Notes: generated by a model not told the origin, from the letters alone. DNA of 51,857 nt from Candidatus Rokuibacteriota bacterium (GCA_003220225.1 QHRU01000063.1:1-51857), one strand, 5' to 3'. Positions 42,731 through 51,620 are shown, counted from the stretch's first letter. Numbers and translations are program-made.

Positions 42731-43957
42731 CTACCGAAGCAGGTGCGGCAGGCGCTCGCTCATCTCCGCCAGCGCCGCCAGCGCCAGCGTCCCCGCCGCG
42801 GCCACGAGCCCGCGGACGACGGTGCGCCGCGACGGCGTGCCGAGGGACGCCATCGCCGACCACACGGCCGCGAACGTCGTGAGCGTGACCCGCGGCCACG
42901 CGGGCACGCGCGCGCAGTAGTCGATGTACGCGCGCCCGAACCGCTCGGCGAGGCACGCGTCGTCCAGCGGCACGGTGATGCGGTACATCGCCATCAGCGC
43001 CGCGGGCAGGACGATCAAGGCTGGCCCGTTCTCCGCGATCAGAGCGACGCCGACGCCCGTCAGCAGATTGGCGAGCGGTACCGGATGGCGCATGAGCGCG
43101 TACGGGCCGGTGGTCACCAGCCGCGTGGGCGGGCGCGCCGGGAACACGCGCTGCTCGTCTCGATGGCCGGCCGCCCAGAGGCGAAGCCCGAGCCCCGTCA
43201 GCATGCAGACAGCGCCCGCGACGTCGAGCACGCCGTCGAACGGGGTCCCGGCCACGGCCAGCGGCGGGGTGACGAACAGGACGGCGAGCAGGGCGAACGG
43301 GAGGACGTTCTGCCAGCGATAGATCCAGCGACGCCAGGTCGGTGGCACGGCCGACGGGACGATGTCCTCCAGCGGATAGCGCTCGTGCCACCACGCGGCG
43401 GCCGCGATGACGGCGACGCCGATCGCGGCACCGCCCACCACGTCGAGCGGCCAGTGCACGCGCAGGATCATTCGCGAGAATCCGACCAGCAGGATGAGGA
43501 ACACCGCGAGACCGTAGAGGGCGTGCTTCACCCACCGCCGGACGACGCCCTCGAAGAAATAGCACGCCATCAGATAGAACGCGGCGGCCGCCGCTGTGTG
43601 GCCGCTCGGAAACCCGAGTCGCATGCCGCCCGGTCGGGGCCGCCCGATGCCGATCTTGCCGAGGCCTTCGAGCATGGTGACGGCGAGCATCACGACGACC
43701 CAGACCCACCAGCGACGCAGGAACTGTCGCGGCAGCAGCACGACGAGGAAGACCGCGAGGGGCAGCAGCACGCTCACGCTGCCGAGCCGCGTGATTCGAC
43801 GAAACACCAGCGCGTTCGGCACCGCCGTCGTCAGCGCCTCGTAGAACCCACGCTCGAACGTGGGCACGCCGGCGAGCGACACGGTGGCCGCGGAGGCGAT
43901 GAAGACCGCCGCCGCGGCGAGAAAGATCCAGGCCCAGCGTCGTCCGGCGTCGGGCAC
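42731..43957 (-). CDS. PAP2 phosphatase fused to an isoprenylcysteine-methyltransferase-like domain
   Basis: This encodes 408 residues from GTG 43957. The N-terminal half is a six-helix PAP2 enzyme with all three motifs: KIGIGRPRP, GFPSGHTAAAAAFY and SRMILRVHWPLDVVGG. The C-terminal half has membrane helices plus LVTTGPYALMRHPVPLANLL and ERFGRAYIDYCARVPAWPRV, the SAM-binding signature of ICMT/phospholipid methyltransferases. Together it could dephosphorylate a lipid diphosphate and methylate a lipid or prenyl group; the joint role is inferred. TACCAT lies five bases before the chosen GTG; a GTG at 43972 would add five residues. Confidence 0.82.
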   Translation of the reverse strand: MPDAGRRWAWIFLAAAAVFIASAATVSLAGVPTFERGFYEALTTAVPNALVFRRITRLGSVSVLLPLAVFLVVLLPRQFLRRWWVWVVVMLAVTMLEGLGKIGIGRPRPGGMRLGFPSGHTAAAAAFYLMACYFFEGVVRRWVKHALYGLAVFLILLVGFSRMILRVHWPLDVVGGAAIGVAVIAAAAWWHERYPLEDIVPSAVPPTWRRWIYRWQNVLPFALLAVLFVTPPLAVAGTPFDGVLDVAGAVCMLTGLGLRLWAAGHRDEQRVFPARPPTRLVTTGPYALMRHPVPLANLLTGVGVALIAENGPALIVLPAALMAMYRITVPLDDACLAERFGRAYIDYCARVPAWPRVTLTTFAAVWSAMASLGTPSRRTVVRGLVAAAGTLALAALAEMSERLPHLLR

Positions 43958-44094
43958 GCGCGATGGTAGCACGAGAGCTTCAGGGTACCGCGCGGCGGGG
44001 AGAGAGGAGTGGTGACCCCGGCGTGATCGCGGCGACTCTTACCACTCATGCGAACGTCACGGAGCAGGAGCCGAGGCCAACGACTGGCTTGTCG

Positions 44095-44625
44095 TTACCT
44101 CTGCACCCGCCACTTCGACGTCGCGATGAAGCGGAGATTTTCGGCGGTTATCGGGGCGGCCATGCTGTTGTAGAAGAGCGAGATGACGCTCCGGGCTGCG
44201 TCGACGTTGACGCCAGCCGCATGCAGGACCCGGTTCGCTTCAGAGCCTTCGCAGGCCAGCAGACCGAGCAAAAGGTTCTCGGTGCCGATCACATGGTTCG
44301 GTTGCAGGCGCGCTTCGAGGGCTGCCTGGAGGACGGCCTTCAGTTCGGGAGAGAAGCCGGGCTCCGAGGGCGTGGACGAGCCTGGCGCTTCGCTCAGGAG
44401 GCGTTCGACCTCAGCACGCAGCGTCTCGGGCACCTGGAGCCGCTCAAGCACCTTGACGGCCATGCCCTCGCCGTCGCGCAGGATGCCCATGAGCAGATGT
44501 TCGGGCTCGATGCTCTCGTGCCCACGGCTGCGCGCCTCCTCGGTCGCCAGGACGACTGCCCGTCGCGCACGGGGAGTGAATCGCTCCAGCATGCGTCGGG
44601 CCCGGGCAGTAAATCCCTCCACCAT
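44095..44625 (-). CDS. standalone Clp N-terminal (double Clp_N) domain protein
   Basis: This encodes 176 residues. Two Clp_N repeats: FTPRARRAVVLATEEARSRG...IEPEHLLMGILRDGEGMAVK and FSPELKAVLQAALEARLQPN...IGTENLLLGLLACEGSEANR. The AAA+ modules of ClpA/ClpC are missing. ATG 44625 follows GGGAGG. Such ClpS/ClpC-N-like proteins may recruit or compete for substrates of the Clp unfoldase. The last 25 residues (NSMAAPITAENLRFIATSKW) are not part of Clp_N. It precedes the gas-vesicle-like genes, but no functional tie is shown. Confidence 0.82.
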   Translation of the reverse strand: MVEGFTARARRMLERFTPRARRAVVLATEEARSRGHESIEPEHLLMGILRDGEGMAVKVLERLQVPETLRAEVERLLSEAPGSSTPSEPGFSPELKAVLQAALEARLQPNHVIGTENLLLGLLACEGSEANRVLHAAGVNVDAARSVISLFYNSMAAPITAENLRFIATSKWRVQR

Positions 44626-44959
44626 AGCGACCTCCCGAGGTCCAGCCATCACTCGCTGGCTCGCTCGACCCGGATTCTACAGCCCGGCGCGCTTAACCGC
44701 CAGACTGCGCGTGTCGGTCCAGAAGCCGCCCATCGCCGCGCTCGGCCGACTTCGCAAATCGTCGCTGCGCTGAGGAGCGGGAACTCACGCGGCGCCAGCA
44801 GCAGCAACTCGATCGCGCACTCAAGCAGGCGCGGGCTGACGAGGGCGAATGGCGTGAGTGTCTGAGAAAGCACGGCCGCTGAGTCACATCCGTATTACAA
44901 GGGCCGCCGCGACGGCGCTCTAACCTCCGAGTTCGCGAAGCCTGAGTAAACCTCTCGGC
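44626..44959. other. intergenic stretch without a convincing gene
   Basis: The only notable feature is a plus-strand open run ending at TGA 44883 that encodes a charged helix (EERELTRRQQQQLDRALKQA), with no start codon or ribosome site that I can support. It may be the tail of a lost gene. No repeat, tRNA or terminator is obvious. Confidence 0.35.
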
Positions 44960-45244
44960 CTATGTGCGTATGATGCGCACGCCCCGCGTGCTCAGCCACT
45001 CACGCACACGTGCCCATGACGTGGGATCGTCTCTGTTCCAGCGCGTGATCGCTTTCGCCGAGACCGCCACGACGCTGCGGCGTCGTTGGTGGACTCGCGT
45101 CACCAGTTTCGCCAAGTCTGTCGGACTTTGGTGGAGTTCTCGTAACAGTTCGTCGGTCGCCTCGCGCAGCGTCGATTGGGCGAAGGCGATGGTGATGGCA
45201 ACCTCAACCGCCGGCTGCGGTTGCACGTCGCCGAGCGGATTCAT
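44960..45244 (-). CDS. unknown protein coupled to gvpA
   Basis: This encodes 94 residues of unrecognised family, with an acidic/helical start ([20 protein letters not shown]) and a basic C-terminus ([20 protein letters not shown]). It overlaps the gvpA stop as ATGA, so the two are translated together. It lacks the features of GvpF/L, GvpK, GvpG or GvpN, so it could be a novel accessory factor or unrelated. Confidence 0.55.
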   Translation of the reverse strand: MNPLGDVQPQPAVEVAITIAFAQSTLREATDELLRELHQSPTDLAKLVTRVHQRRRSVVAVSAKAITRWNRDDPTSWARVREWLSTRGVRIIRT

Positions 45245-45549
45245 GACTTCAGGCGGCTGCCTTCTTGCACCCTGTGACGGCCACGGCCGTTGGGCGTCGT
45301 GACGCTGGAGAGCAGAGGAGCGAGGCTTGCGGTGCTCGGTGCCGACGCCGATGCCGACGATGTGCCGACGACGTCGCTGAATTGCAAGTAAGTCGCGATC
45401 GAGGCGACAACGACGCGGGCCTCGATCGTGACCAGGTCGATGCCGACGAGCGAGACGCGGACCCAGGCATCGATGACGATGCCCTTGTCGAGCACCCGAT
45501 CGAGAACCTCGATGAGGCTATTGCTACCAGCGGCGCGCTCAACCCCCAT
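45241..45549 (-). CDS. gvpA: gas vesicle structural protein GvpA
   Basis: This encodes 102 residues. [20 protein letters not shown] then [20 protein letters not shown] is almost identical to the hydrophobic wall protein of gas vesicles. Typical GvpA has about 70 residues; here a Ser/Ala-rich linker and a basic tail ([14 protein letters not shown]) extend it. GGGGGGAG precedes the ATG by nine bases. A second homologue lies 540 bases upstream in the same orientation. No GvpN, K, F, L or G genes occur in the window, so functional vesicles cannot be assumed. Confidence 0.88.
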   Translation of the reverse strand: MGVERAAGSNSLIEVLDRVLDKGIVIDAWVRVSLVGIDLVTIEARVVVASIATYLQFSDVVGTSSASASAPSTASLAPLLSSVTTPNGRGRHRVQEGSRLKS

Positions 45550-45604
45550 TCGCAAAAACTCCCCCCGGTGGCCCGGTCGTGCAGCCAGAGAAACGCAGAA
45601 TTTC

Positions 45605-45620
45605 TACAAGGTGCGCGCCA
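45605..45620 (-). promoter_or_regulatory. weak candidate sigma-54 promoter upstream of gvpA
   Basis: TGGCGC, five bases, TTGTA on the minus strand, about 56 bases before gvpA. It departs from TGGCAC-N5-TTGCA at two positions, so it may be chance. Confidence 0.2.
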
Positions 45621-45730
45621 ATTCAGTATTGATGGCTACTTGCGCGCTTGGGGTAGGCGAAACTGGGCTCCGCGTGGGAAAAACCTTCCCCATCTTTGAC
45701 GGCAATACATACAAGGTGGCGGTAGGGTGA

Positions 45731-45916
45731 TCAGTGTCGATGGGAGTCGCGGGCGAGCCGCACGACGGCACACAGACAGCCGCCCGCCATGATGAGCGCG
45801 CCGAGGAGGCGGATGCTATGGTGACCCGATCGGTCGCCCGAGATGAGGACCAACGCGCCGATCACGATCCCTGCGACGGCACCGATGCTCCAGTACCGTC
45901 GCTCCGTCGGCGACAT
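45731..45916 (-). CDS. small two-helix membrane protein
   Basis: This encodes 61 residues from ATG 45916 (MSPTERRYWSIGAVAGIVIG), two hydrophobic segments (WSIGAVAGIVIGALVLISG and IRLLGALIMAGGCLCAVVRL) joined by a short polar turn, and a histidine-rich end (DSHRH). A longer frame from 46027 adds 37 residues without membrane character. It lies between the two gvpA homologues. Function unknown. Confidence 0.5.
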   Translation of the reverse strand: MSPTERRYWSIGAVAGIVIGALVLISGDRSGHHSIRLLGALIMAGGCLCAVVRLARDSHRH

Positions 45917-46090
45917 CAACCGCTGTCTCCCGGCCGGAATATCGTCACCACGATCTCGCGGCACTTCCACGCTGAGGTCATTGCCACTAGTCACGACCGC
46001 CCGCGCCGGAGGTCCTCCTCGTAGCACTGACGGTGCATCCTCAGGCCGCGTTGACGATATTGCGATCGCGCACGCACACGATCCTTTACT

Positions 46091-46327
46091 TTATCTCACG
46101 GCACGCAATGGGGCTCGCCGGGGCGCCTGTTTGGGCGACTCAGCGAGGGCGTCCGAGTGCGCGAAATATGTCGCGATCGAGGCGACGACGACGCGGGCAT
46201 CGACCGTCACGAGTTCTATTCCGACCAGTGACATGCGGACCCACGCGTCGATCACGATGCCTTTGTCGAGAACTCGGTCAAGTACATCTACGAGGCTTGG
46301 ACCCGCTCGAACTACTTCAGGGGGCAT
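46091..46327 (-). CDS. second GvpA-family gas vesicle protein
   Basis: This encodes 78 residues, normal GvpA size, from ATG 46327. [40 protein letters not shown] and IATYFAHSDALAES match GvpA. It differs from the first copy mainly at the N-terminus and the tail, so the duplication is not recent. GvpA-type paralogues (GvpJ, GvpM) nucleate or shape vesicles; which one this is cannot be decided. The longer upstream frame lacks GvpA character and is excluded. Confidence 0.85.
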   Translation of the reverse strand: MPPEVVRAGPSLVDVLDRVLDKGIVIDAWVRMSLVGIELVTVDARVVVASIATYFAHSDALAESPKQAPRRAPLRAVR

Positions 46328-46493
46328 GGTCGGCCCTCGTCGGTGTGAGGCGTGTCGCGTAACTAAAGGTCCGCGTAACTCATCGTAGGCCTTCCCCCAG
46401 TCGCCAGCAAGACCGGAAAACACTTTCCTGAAACCGGCAACCTTTGCAGGGGGCATCTTCCTCGCGCGTCGCCGCGGGGAGCGAGCCGCCCGA

Positions 46494-46721
46494 TCAGCCG
46501 CGCGTACTCGACGCCTCCGTCTCGGTGATGCGCTTCACGGGGCGGTGCTGATCGAGCGGCCAGATCAGCCACTCGTCGCGGTGAGCGACGTGCTCCAACG
46601 CCACCTCTAGCGACTTGACCCCTGCGCGCGTGCGCGGCTGGTGCACGACCCGCCAGGCTGAACCGGCGAGTTCGACCACGTCACCCGCGCGGAGTTCGTG
46701 CGGCAAGACCATCTCGCTCAT
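46494..46721 (-). CDS. small uncharacterised protein
   Basis: This encodes 75 residues. HELRAGDVVELAGSAWRVVH then SLEVALEHVAHRDEWLIWPL look like a small beta barrel (SH3-like: DVVELxGxxWRVV). ATG 46721 is chosen because the longer frame upstream has no ribosome site and no such pattern. It probably belongs to the group of short barrel proteins seen in Actinobacteria-like genomes. No function can be assigned. Confidence 0.5.
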   Translation of the reverse strand: MSEMVLPHELRAGDVVELAGSAWRVVHQPRTRAGVKSLEVALEHVAHRDEWLIWPLDQHRPVKRITETEASSTRG

Positions 46722-46850
46722 CCTGCCGGCGGGACCCCCTGCGGTGGCGCGCCGCGCAGTATACACGAGCCGCCGCAAGGCGTCTACATTCCTGCTATCG
46801 GTATGGAGCGGCTGACGCTGCTCGCGTCATCCTGTGGTCGATCGCGCTCG

Positions 46851-47194
46851 TGTCCTTCGCCAAAACTCTGTCCGGCGCTAAGTGATTGAGCCTGGCCGGC
46901 CTGATCCAGAGAAAATTTCGGCTCGATGGTCACAGGTGCGCAGGAGCGACCGACTCTTCTGGGTCGTGCTGTCTCCTACTATCACCGGGCTCGCACGCAT
47001 CTCGCGCTCGACAAGGATGCGCCGGACGTCGGGCCCGTCGAGACCATGGCGACTCCGGTGTGACCGTGCAAGCCCGACGGTCTAACGATGCCGGTCGCCC
47101 TACCTCCAACCAGGCGGGGGGTCTTGGGCCTGTGGGACGGATTGACGGATCTCGGTGCTCCTGAGCGAGTCGGATGAGGTTTTGGCGAGGAACA
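46851..47194 (+). mobile_element. internally deleted derivative (344 bp) of the IS at 7858-9192
   Basis: Both ends match the full element: TGTCCTTCGCCAAAACTCTG on the left and GGATGAGGTTTTGGCGAGGA on the right. Inside are three joined pieces of it: the 5' region, a short transposase fragment (RRSDRLFW), then the end of the transposase gene (around SYYHRARTHLALDKDAPDV) and the 3' non-coding end. About 1 kb is missing in two deletions. It keeps the termini but no complete transposase, as in a MITE-like element. Confidence 0.9.
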
Positions 47195-47307
47195 GGTCCT
47201 TCAGCAGCCCTCAATTGACAGCGTTGCGCGTGAAGAACCTGGCTCGCGTCGGCGCGACGTCATCGTTGAGACACGCTGGCCGCCGCGCAGGCAACGATGA
47301 TCGGCCA

Positions 47308-48315
47308 CTATGGGCAATTGTTCGTGAGCTGGCACCGTCGGCCGACCATATCGATCACGTGCTCGCCTTCGTTCCCGCCGATGAACCCGTGAGTGAGCCC
47401 GTCCGGATGGGCGGCGAGCCGGAAATGATCGAAGGGGAACCGCCACACCCGGGGGAGCCCGTTGCCAGACTGCGAGTCCACCGTGGACGGGTCGATGCAC
47501 TGCCAGTAGATGCTGGCCGGATCCGAAGCATTGTAGTTTGCGCAGTATGATGCGCGGCCCTCCGGGAGCACCTGCGCGATGTACTTCCTCAGCCACGTCG
47601 TTGTCACGCGCAGGATATTGCTGGGCGAGGGGCAGGGGCCACTTTGCGGCCCGGGGCTATCGACCACGCACTGCGTGACGAGCACCTTGTTCCCCACGGG
47701 CGGCCCGTCGTCGTACGTGTTGCCGAGGATGTTGTAGTCGAGCGTGATTTGAACGTATCCGTTGCCGACGTTGTCGGTGGCGAACGTGGCGCCCGGGTCC
47801 GGTCCCATCCCGTTGGTGAACTGGGCATTCATCGAGGCCGTTGGCGCCACCACGCCCGCGTCGACGTAGTACCCAGGAGGTCCGTTGGGGTAATTCGGAT
47901 CCAAGGGCGGCCTGATGCTTCCCGCGGGCAGCACGATCGGCCAGGCGAGCGGGTAGAACACCGTCCAGATCGTGTAGATCGTGTTCGGACGGGCATTGGT
48001 CAGCGTGAACTGCAGGACGGTCTGCCCATTATAGAGATACAGCACCATCGTGCCCATCGCGGCGTCCGGCCACACGGCGGGCTGGGCCCCGTCCGGGGCC
48101 GCCCAGAGGTTCGGCGTCGGCTCGAAGTTGAGGACGAACGGGCCGGTCCCGAGCACGGGGGCGGCGAGGCCGGTGACGAGAGCCTTCACCGGAGCGAAAA
48201 GCCCCCCGAGCGACTGCGCGGACGCCAGCCCCGGCAATGCGAGTATCAGCAGCATCACGATGATCGCGGACGGGCGCGCGCGCATACGGTTTGTTTTCAT
48301 CATACCTTTGCTCAT
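47308..48315 (-). CDS. secreted protein of unknown function, coupled to a histidine kinase gene
   Basis: This encodes 335 residues. A signal peptide (PSAIIVMLLILALPGLASAQ) is followed by a beta-rich mature domain: VLNFEPTPNLWAAPDGAQPA, MVLYLYNGQTVLQFTLTNAR, YTIWTVFYPLAW, GNGYVQITLDYNILGNTYDD, VLVTQCVVDSPG. Six cysteines in the C-terminal half suggest disulfides. The family is unknown to me. ATG 48315 overlaps the stop of the kinase gene as ATGA, so both are made from one message; the protein could be the output or an extracytoplasmic partner of the kinase, which is inference. Confidence 0.65.
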   Translation of the reverse strand: MSKGMMKTNRMRARPSAIIVMLLILALPGLASAQSLGGLFAPVKALVTGLAAPVLGTGPFVLNFEPTPNLWAAPDGAQPAVWPDAAMGTMVLYLYNGQTVLQFTLTNARPNTIYTIWTVFYPLAWPIVLPAGSIRPPLDPNYPNGPPGYYVDAGVVAPTASMNAQFTNGMGPDPGATFATDNVGNGYVQITLDYNILGNTYDDGPPVGNKVLVTQCVVDSPGPQSGPCPSPSNILRVTTTWLRKYIAQVLPEGRASYCANYNASDPASIYWQCIDPSTVDSQSGNGLPRVWRFPFDHFRLAAHPDGLTHGFIGGNEGEHVIDMVGRRCQLTNNCP

Positions 48316-51300
48316 AGCTTTGGGCCCTGCGGGAGAGGCTGCATCGCATCGTGTTCAGTGCCCTGAGGCGTGTGCCCTTCGCGACCATTGGTCGTCGCCG
48401 TCTCGTTCGTCCCCCCAATCAGCTCCTCGATCACCTCGCCGATGTGGGCCAGCGCCAGCGGCTTGTTGAGGACCGGCCGGCCGGCTTCCCGCAGGAACCG
48501 CTGGGAGCCCACTCGTATCGTGTCGCCCGTCATGAATATGACGCGGCTGGCGAGGCCAGGACGATGCGTACGGATCCACTGCCAGACCCCCTGGCCGTCG
48601 ACGTCGGGAAGCACGAGGTCGAGCAACACCACGTCGTAGGTGTCGCGCTCGAGCAGGCGGATCGCCGCCGTCCCCGTCGGTGCCGCCGCCACCTGATGAC
48701 CGAGGGTCGCGAGCACCTCCACGAGGACATCGCGCAACGACCTTTCGTCCTCGACGACCAGGATGTGGGCGCTCCGGGTCGCCGCCGGTCGCGTCGCGGG
48801 CGCGGCGAGGACCTCGACGCCCTGACCGACGGGCAGCTGGATCGTGAATCGCGCGCCGCCGGTCGGGACGTTCTCGACGGACATCCGCCCGCCATGTGCT
48901 TCTACGATGCCGATGGACACGCTCAACCCGAGCCCGGTGCCTTCCCCGGTCGGCTTCGTCGTGAAGAAGGGGTCAAAGACCTGGCCGAGGTGCTCAGGCG
49001 CAATGCCGGGACCGTTGTCCTCGACCACGATGGTGATCTCGCCTGCGTGAACGGTCGAGCGCACGGTGAGGACGCCGTCGCGCCCGGCGGACTTCATGGC
49101 GTGCGTTGCGTTGGTAAGCAGGTTGAGCAGCACTTGCTGGAGCTGCGGGGGGTCGGCCCAGATCGTCGGCAGTGGATCGAGGGCGGTGATGACGCGAATC
49201 TGGTTGAGATCGAATTCCGGAGCCTCCAAGCTGAGCGCGGCCCGCAGGACCTCGTTGGGATCGACCTGGCGCCGCTCGGGCGGCGTGCGCCGGGCGAAGG
49301 CGAGTAGCTCGCCCACGATCCGCGCGGCGCGCACGCATTGGCGCTCGATGACGTCCAGGGGCGCCCGCGCGGCGTCGCTCGGCCGGTACTTGAGCTTGAG
49401 GAGGCTCGCCGCGACCAGGACCGCCGAGAGCGGATTGTTCAGCTCGTGGGCGACACCGGAGAGCAGCGTGCCGAGGGCCTTCAGCTTGTCGGCCTGGATG
49501 AGCTGATGCTGCGTCCGCTGCAGCTCCTCCACCTTGGCCTCGAGCTGCGAATGCAGGCGCGCCTTCTCGAGAGCGAGCGCCGTCTGGTGGGCGATGCTGG
49601 TGAGGGCGCGGCGTTCGTCGTCGCTGAGGCGGCGCGGCGCCCGGTAATACGCGGCGAGAACCCCGATCGGCTGCTCGCGCACGCCGAGCGGAGTGGCGAT
49701 GCCGGCCCGAATGTCGTGGGCCATGAGGTCCGGAGGCAGCGTGAAGCGAGGTTCACTCGACAAATCCTCCACCGACATCGGCGCCTTGAGCAGAAACGCG
49801 TAGCCCGTGAACGAATCGGCGGACGCCGCGATGGTGACGGCGCCGGTGGGGCCCGACCCCCAGCCGAGCCCCGCCTCCAGGCGGAGGCAGGCCGCGCGCG
49901 CATCGAAGACGAAGAGCCCCACGCAGTCGGCGCCGAGCAACTCCCGCGTGAGCCGCAGCGCATCCTGGCGAATCGCCTCCTCGCCGGTCGCCCCGAGCAA
50001 CCGCTGCGAAAAGTCGTGCAGGGCCTCGTCGTGGCGCGCTTTCACCGCGAGCTGACCGAAGGCGCGTCCGTTCTCGAGGGCGGCGGATGCCTGGGTGCCG
50101 AACGCCTCCAGCAGCTCGACGTCGGTGGCGGCAAACTCGCGTTGACGCCGGTAGAACACGGAGAGCGCGCCGTAGATCGCGCCCGTCGGGCTCGACAGCG
50201 GGATCGCCATCACCGACCGCAGCCCTTCGCCGGGCCAGCGCGTCACCATCTCGATCGCCGAGGCCGCTGCCGGATCGTCGTCCAGCCGCGCGCTCACCAC
50301 CGGGCGCCGCTCGGCGGCCGCGATCCCCGGCGCGCCGACGCCGAGCGGCAACTCGAGCGCCGGCAGCAGCCGATCGCTGATGGCGCCGGCGTGGGCGAGT
50401 GCCACCAGCACCCGACTTTGCTCGTCGAACCGGAACAGGATGGCGGCGTCGGCGCTCGACACTTCGAGCGCCCTGGTCACGATCGTGTGGGCGATCTCGG
50501 GGAGGTTCAGGCTTTGCACGAGCGCCTGGCCAGCCCGGTGGAGGACGTCGAGGTCGCGCTGTCGCGCGCGGGCGTCGCGATAGAGCCGCACCTGCTCGCG
50601 CAGCAAGCCGACAAAGATGACGCCGACACCGAGCGGACGGGCCAGTCCCGCCAGGTACCACGGGATGCTGTACCGGAACGGACACAGCAGGAACCCGAGC
50701 AGACCCACCGTCCAAATATAGGCGGCGAGGAGCAGATAGCCTGCGAACGGATCGCGCGCGAGGTAGCGGCGCAGGCCGCCCCAGAGAGCCCACACGCCCG
50801 CGGTGCCGATTACGAACCCTGTCGCCGCGAGCCCGAACGGCGTGAACTTCCCGGGCGGCATAACCAGGGAGGGCAGGATGGGGTGCACCTCGAGAACGGA
50901 AGCGGCGAGGAGGCCGCTCAGGGCGGCGACGGCAACGGCAATCTTCAACCACGCGCGTTCGGCGAGCGCGAAGGCGCGCTCGCCGAAGTGCCCGGCAAGA
51001 CCGATGCCGGCGAGGCCGGTCAGGTAGCTCAGAAGGAAGAAGTAGGGCGCGATGCCGGCGTTGACACCGGGGTTCGCGGGATAGTCAGGCTGAGCGAGGA
51101 TATGGGCCAGCGCGAGCAGCGCCGTCAACCACAGCGTGACTCCCATGCCCGCCGACCGGAAATCCTGCCGCAGCCGGTGACGCTCGAGACAGAGATAGCC
51201 GACGCCCACCGCGACCAGCGCGAACGGCGTGTCGAAGATGGGAACGGCGTAGGGGGTGGCAAGCGGGCGCGCGATGCGGCCCCCGGCGAAGACGATACTG

Positions 51301-51461
51301 AGTTCGTAGACGAGACCGAACACCGCGCCGACGAGAATCGGGAACCACGCCCCGAGCTGAGCCACGCTTGCTTCGAGCGACGACGAGCGCCGCGCGGTTG
51401 CCGCGCGTGTGGACTTCAACTCTACGATTTCTGCGCTCCTTGTCGGCACAGTTCGCCCCAT
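48312..51461 (-). CDS. hybrid sensor histidine kinase (8 membrane helices, two GAF domains, HisKA, HATPase, receiver)
   Basis: This encodes 1049 residues. About eight hydrophobic segments span residues 35-310. Two GAF-like domains follow (VALAHAGAISDRLLPALELP...SVMAIPLSSPTGAIYGALSV; CLRLEAGLGWG...AGIATPLGVREQPIGVLAAY). The kinase core has the H box LLSGVAHELNNPLSAVLVAA, N box NLLTNATHAMKSAG, and DNGPGIAPEHLGQVFDPFF with GEGTGLGLSVSIGIVEAHGG. A C-terminal receiver (ILVVEDERSLRDVLVEVLAT, VVLLDLVLPDVDG, NKPLAL) supplies the phosphorylatable Asp. There is no DNA-binding output. The start is uncertain: ATG 51461 and TTG 51470 lack ribosome sites. Confidence 0.85.
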   Translation of the reverse strand: MGRTVPTRSAEIVELKSTRAATARRSSSLEASVAQLGAWFPILVGAVFGLVYELSIVFAGGRIARPLATPYAVPIFDTPFALVAVGVGYLCLERHRLRQDFRSAGMGVTLWLTALLALAHILAQPDYPANPGVNAGIAPYFFLLSYLTGLAGIGLAGHFGERAFALAERAWLKIAVAVAALSGLLAASVLEVHPILPSLVMPPGKFTPFGLAATGFVIGTAGVWALWGGLRRYLARDPFAGYLLLAAYIWTVGLLGFLLCPFRYSIPWYLAGLARPLGVGVIFVGLLREQVRLYRDARARQRDLDVLHRAGQALVQSLNLPEIAHTIVTRALEVSSADAAILFRFDEQSRVLVALAHAGAISDRLLPALELPLGVGAPGIAAAERRPVVSARLDDDPAAASAIEMVTRWPGEGLRSVMAIPLSSPTGAIYGALSVFYRRQREFAATDVELLEAFGTQASAALENGRAFGQLAVKARHDEALHDFSQRLLGATGEEAIRQDALRLTRELLGADCVGLFVFDARAACLRLEAGLGWGSGPTGAVTIAASADSFTGYAFLLKAPMSVEDLSSEPRFTLPPDLMAHDIRAGIATPLGVREQPIGVLAAYYRAPRRLSDDERRALTSIAHQTALALEKARLHSQLEAKVEELQRTQHQLIQADKLKALGTLLSGVAHELNNPLSAVLVAASLLKLKYRPSDAARAPLDVIERQCVRAARIVGELLAFARRTPPERRQVDPNEVLRAALSLEAPEFDLNQIRVITALDPLPTIWADPPQLQQVLLNLLTNATHAMKSAGRDGVLTVRSTVHAGEITIVVEDNGPGIAPEHLGQVFDPFFTTKPTGEGTGLGLSVSIGIVEAHGGRMSVENVPTGGARFTIQLPVGQGVEVLAAPATRPAATRSAHILVVEDERSLRDVLVEVLATLGHQVAAAPTGTAAIRLLERDTYDVVLLDLVLPDVDGQGVWQWIRTHRPGLASRVIFMTGDTIRVGSQRFLREAGRPVLNKPLALAHIGEVIEELIGGTNETATTNGREGHTPQGTEHDAMQPLPQGPKL

Positions 51462-51602
51462 GGAATGCAACCGCGATGCCCACTTGATACCCGGTAAGTC
51501 GCGGAGTTACAAAGCTGGGTGGGTAAAACTCTGTCCAAGAATTGATGCTGATTTCTCTTTACTGCTCAAAATCCCCCGCAGGACCGCGCCTCATGATTGC
51601 CG

Positions 51603-51620
51603 TTCGCCAAAACCTCATCC
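51603..51620. repeat. solo terminal-repeat-like sequence of the same IS family
   Basis: TTCGCCAAAACCTCATCC equals the inner part of the terminal repeats of the IS at 7858-9192 (17 matching bases to the right end read inwards). No partner end or transposase is seen in the remaining 240 bases. The rest of 51471-51683 shows nothing else certain. Confidence 0.5.

Noticed and set aside
45265-45730. Plus-strand frames opposite and upstream of gvpA
   Set aside because: gvpA is unmistakable on the minus strand; the plus frames show no family pattern or ribosome site.
51520-51540. AAAACTCTGTCC, resembling the left end of the deleted IS copy
   Set aside because: Only 12 bases match, without the conserved TCGCC before them; could be chance.
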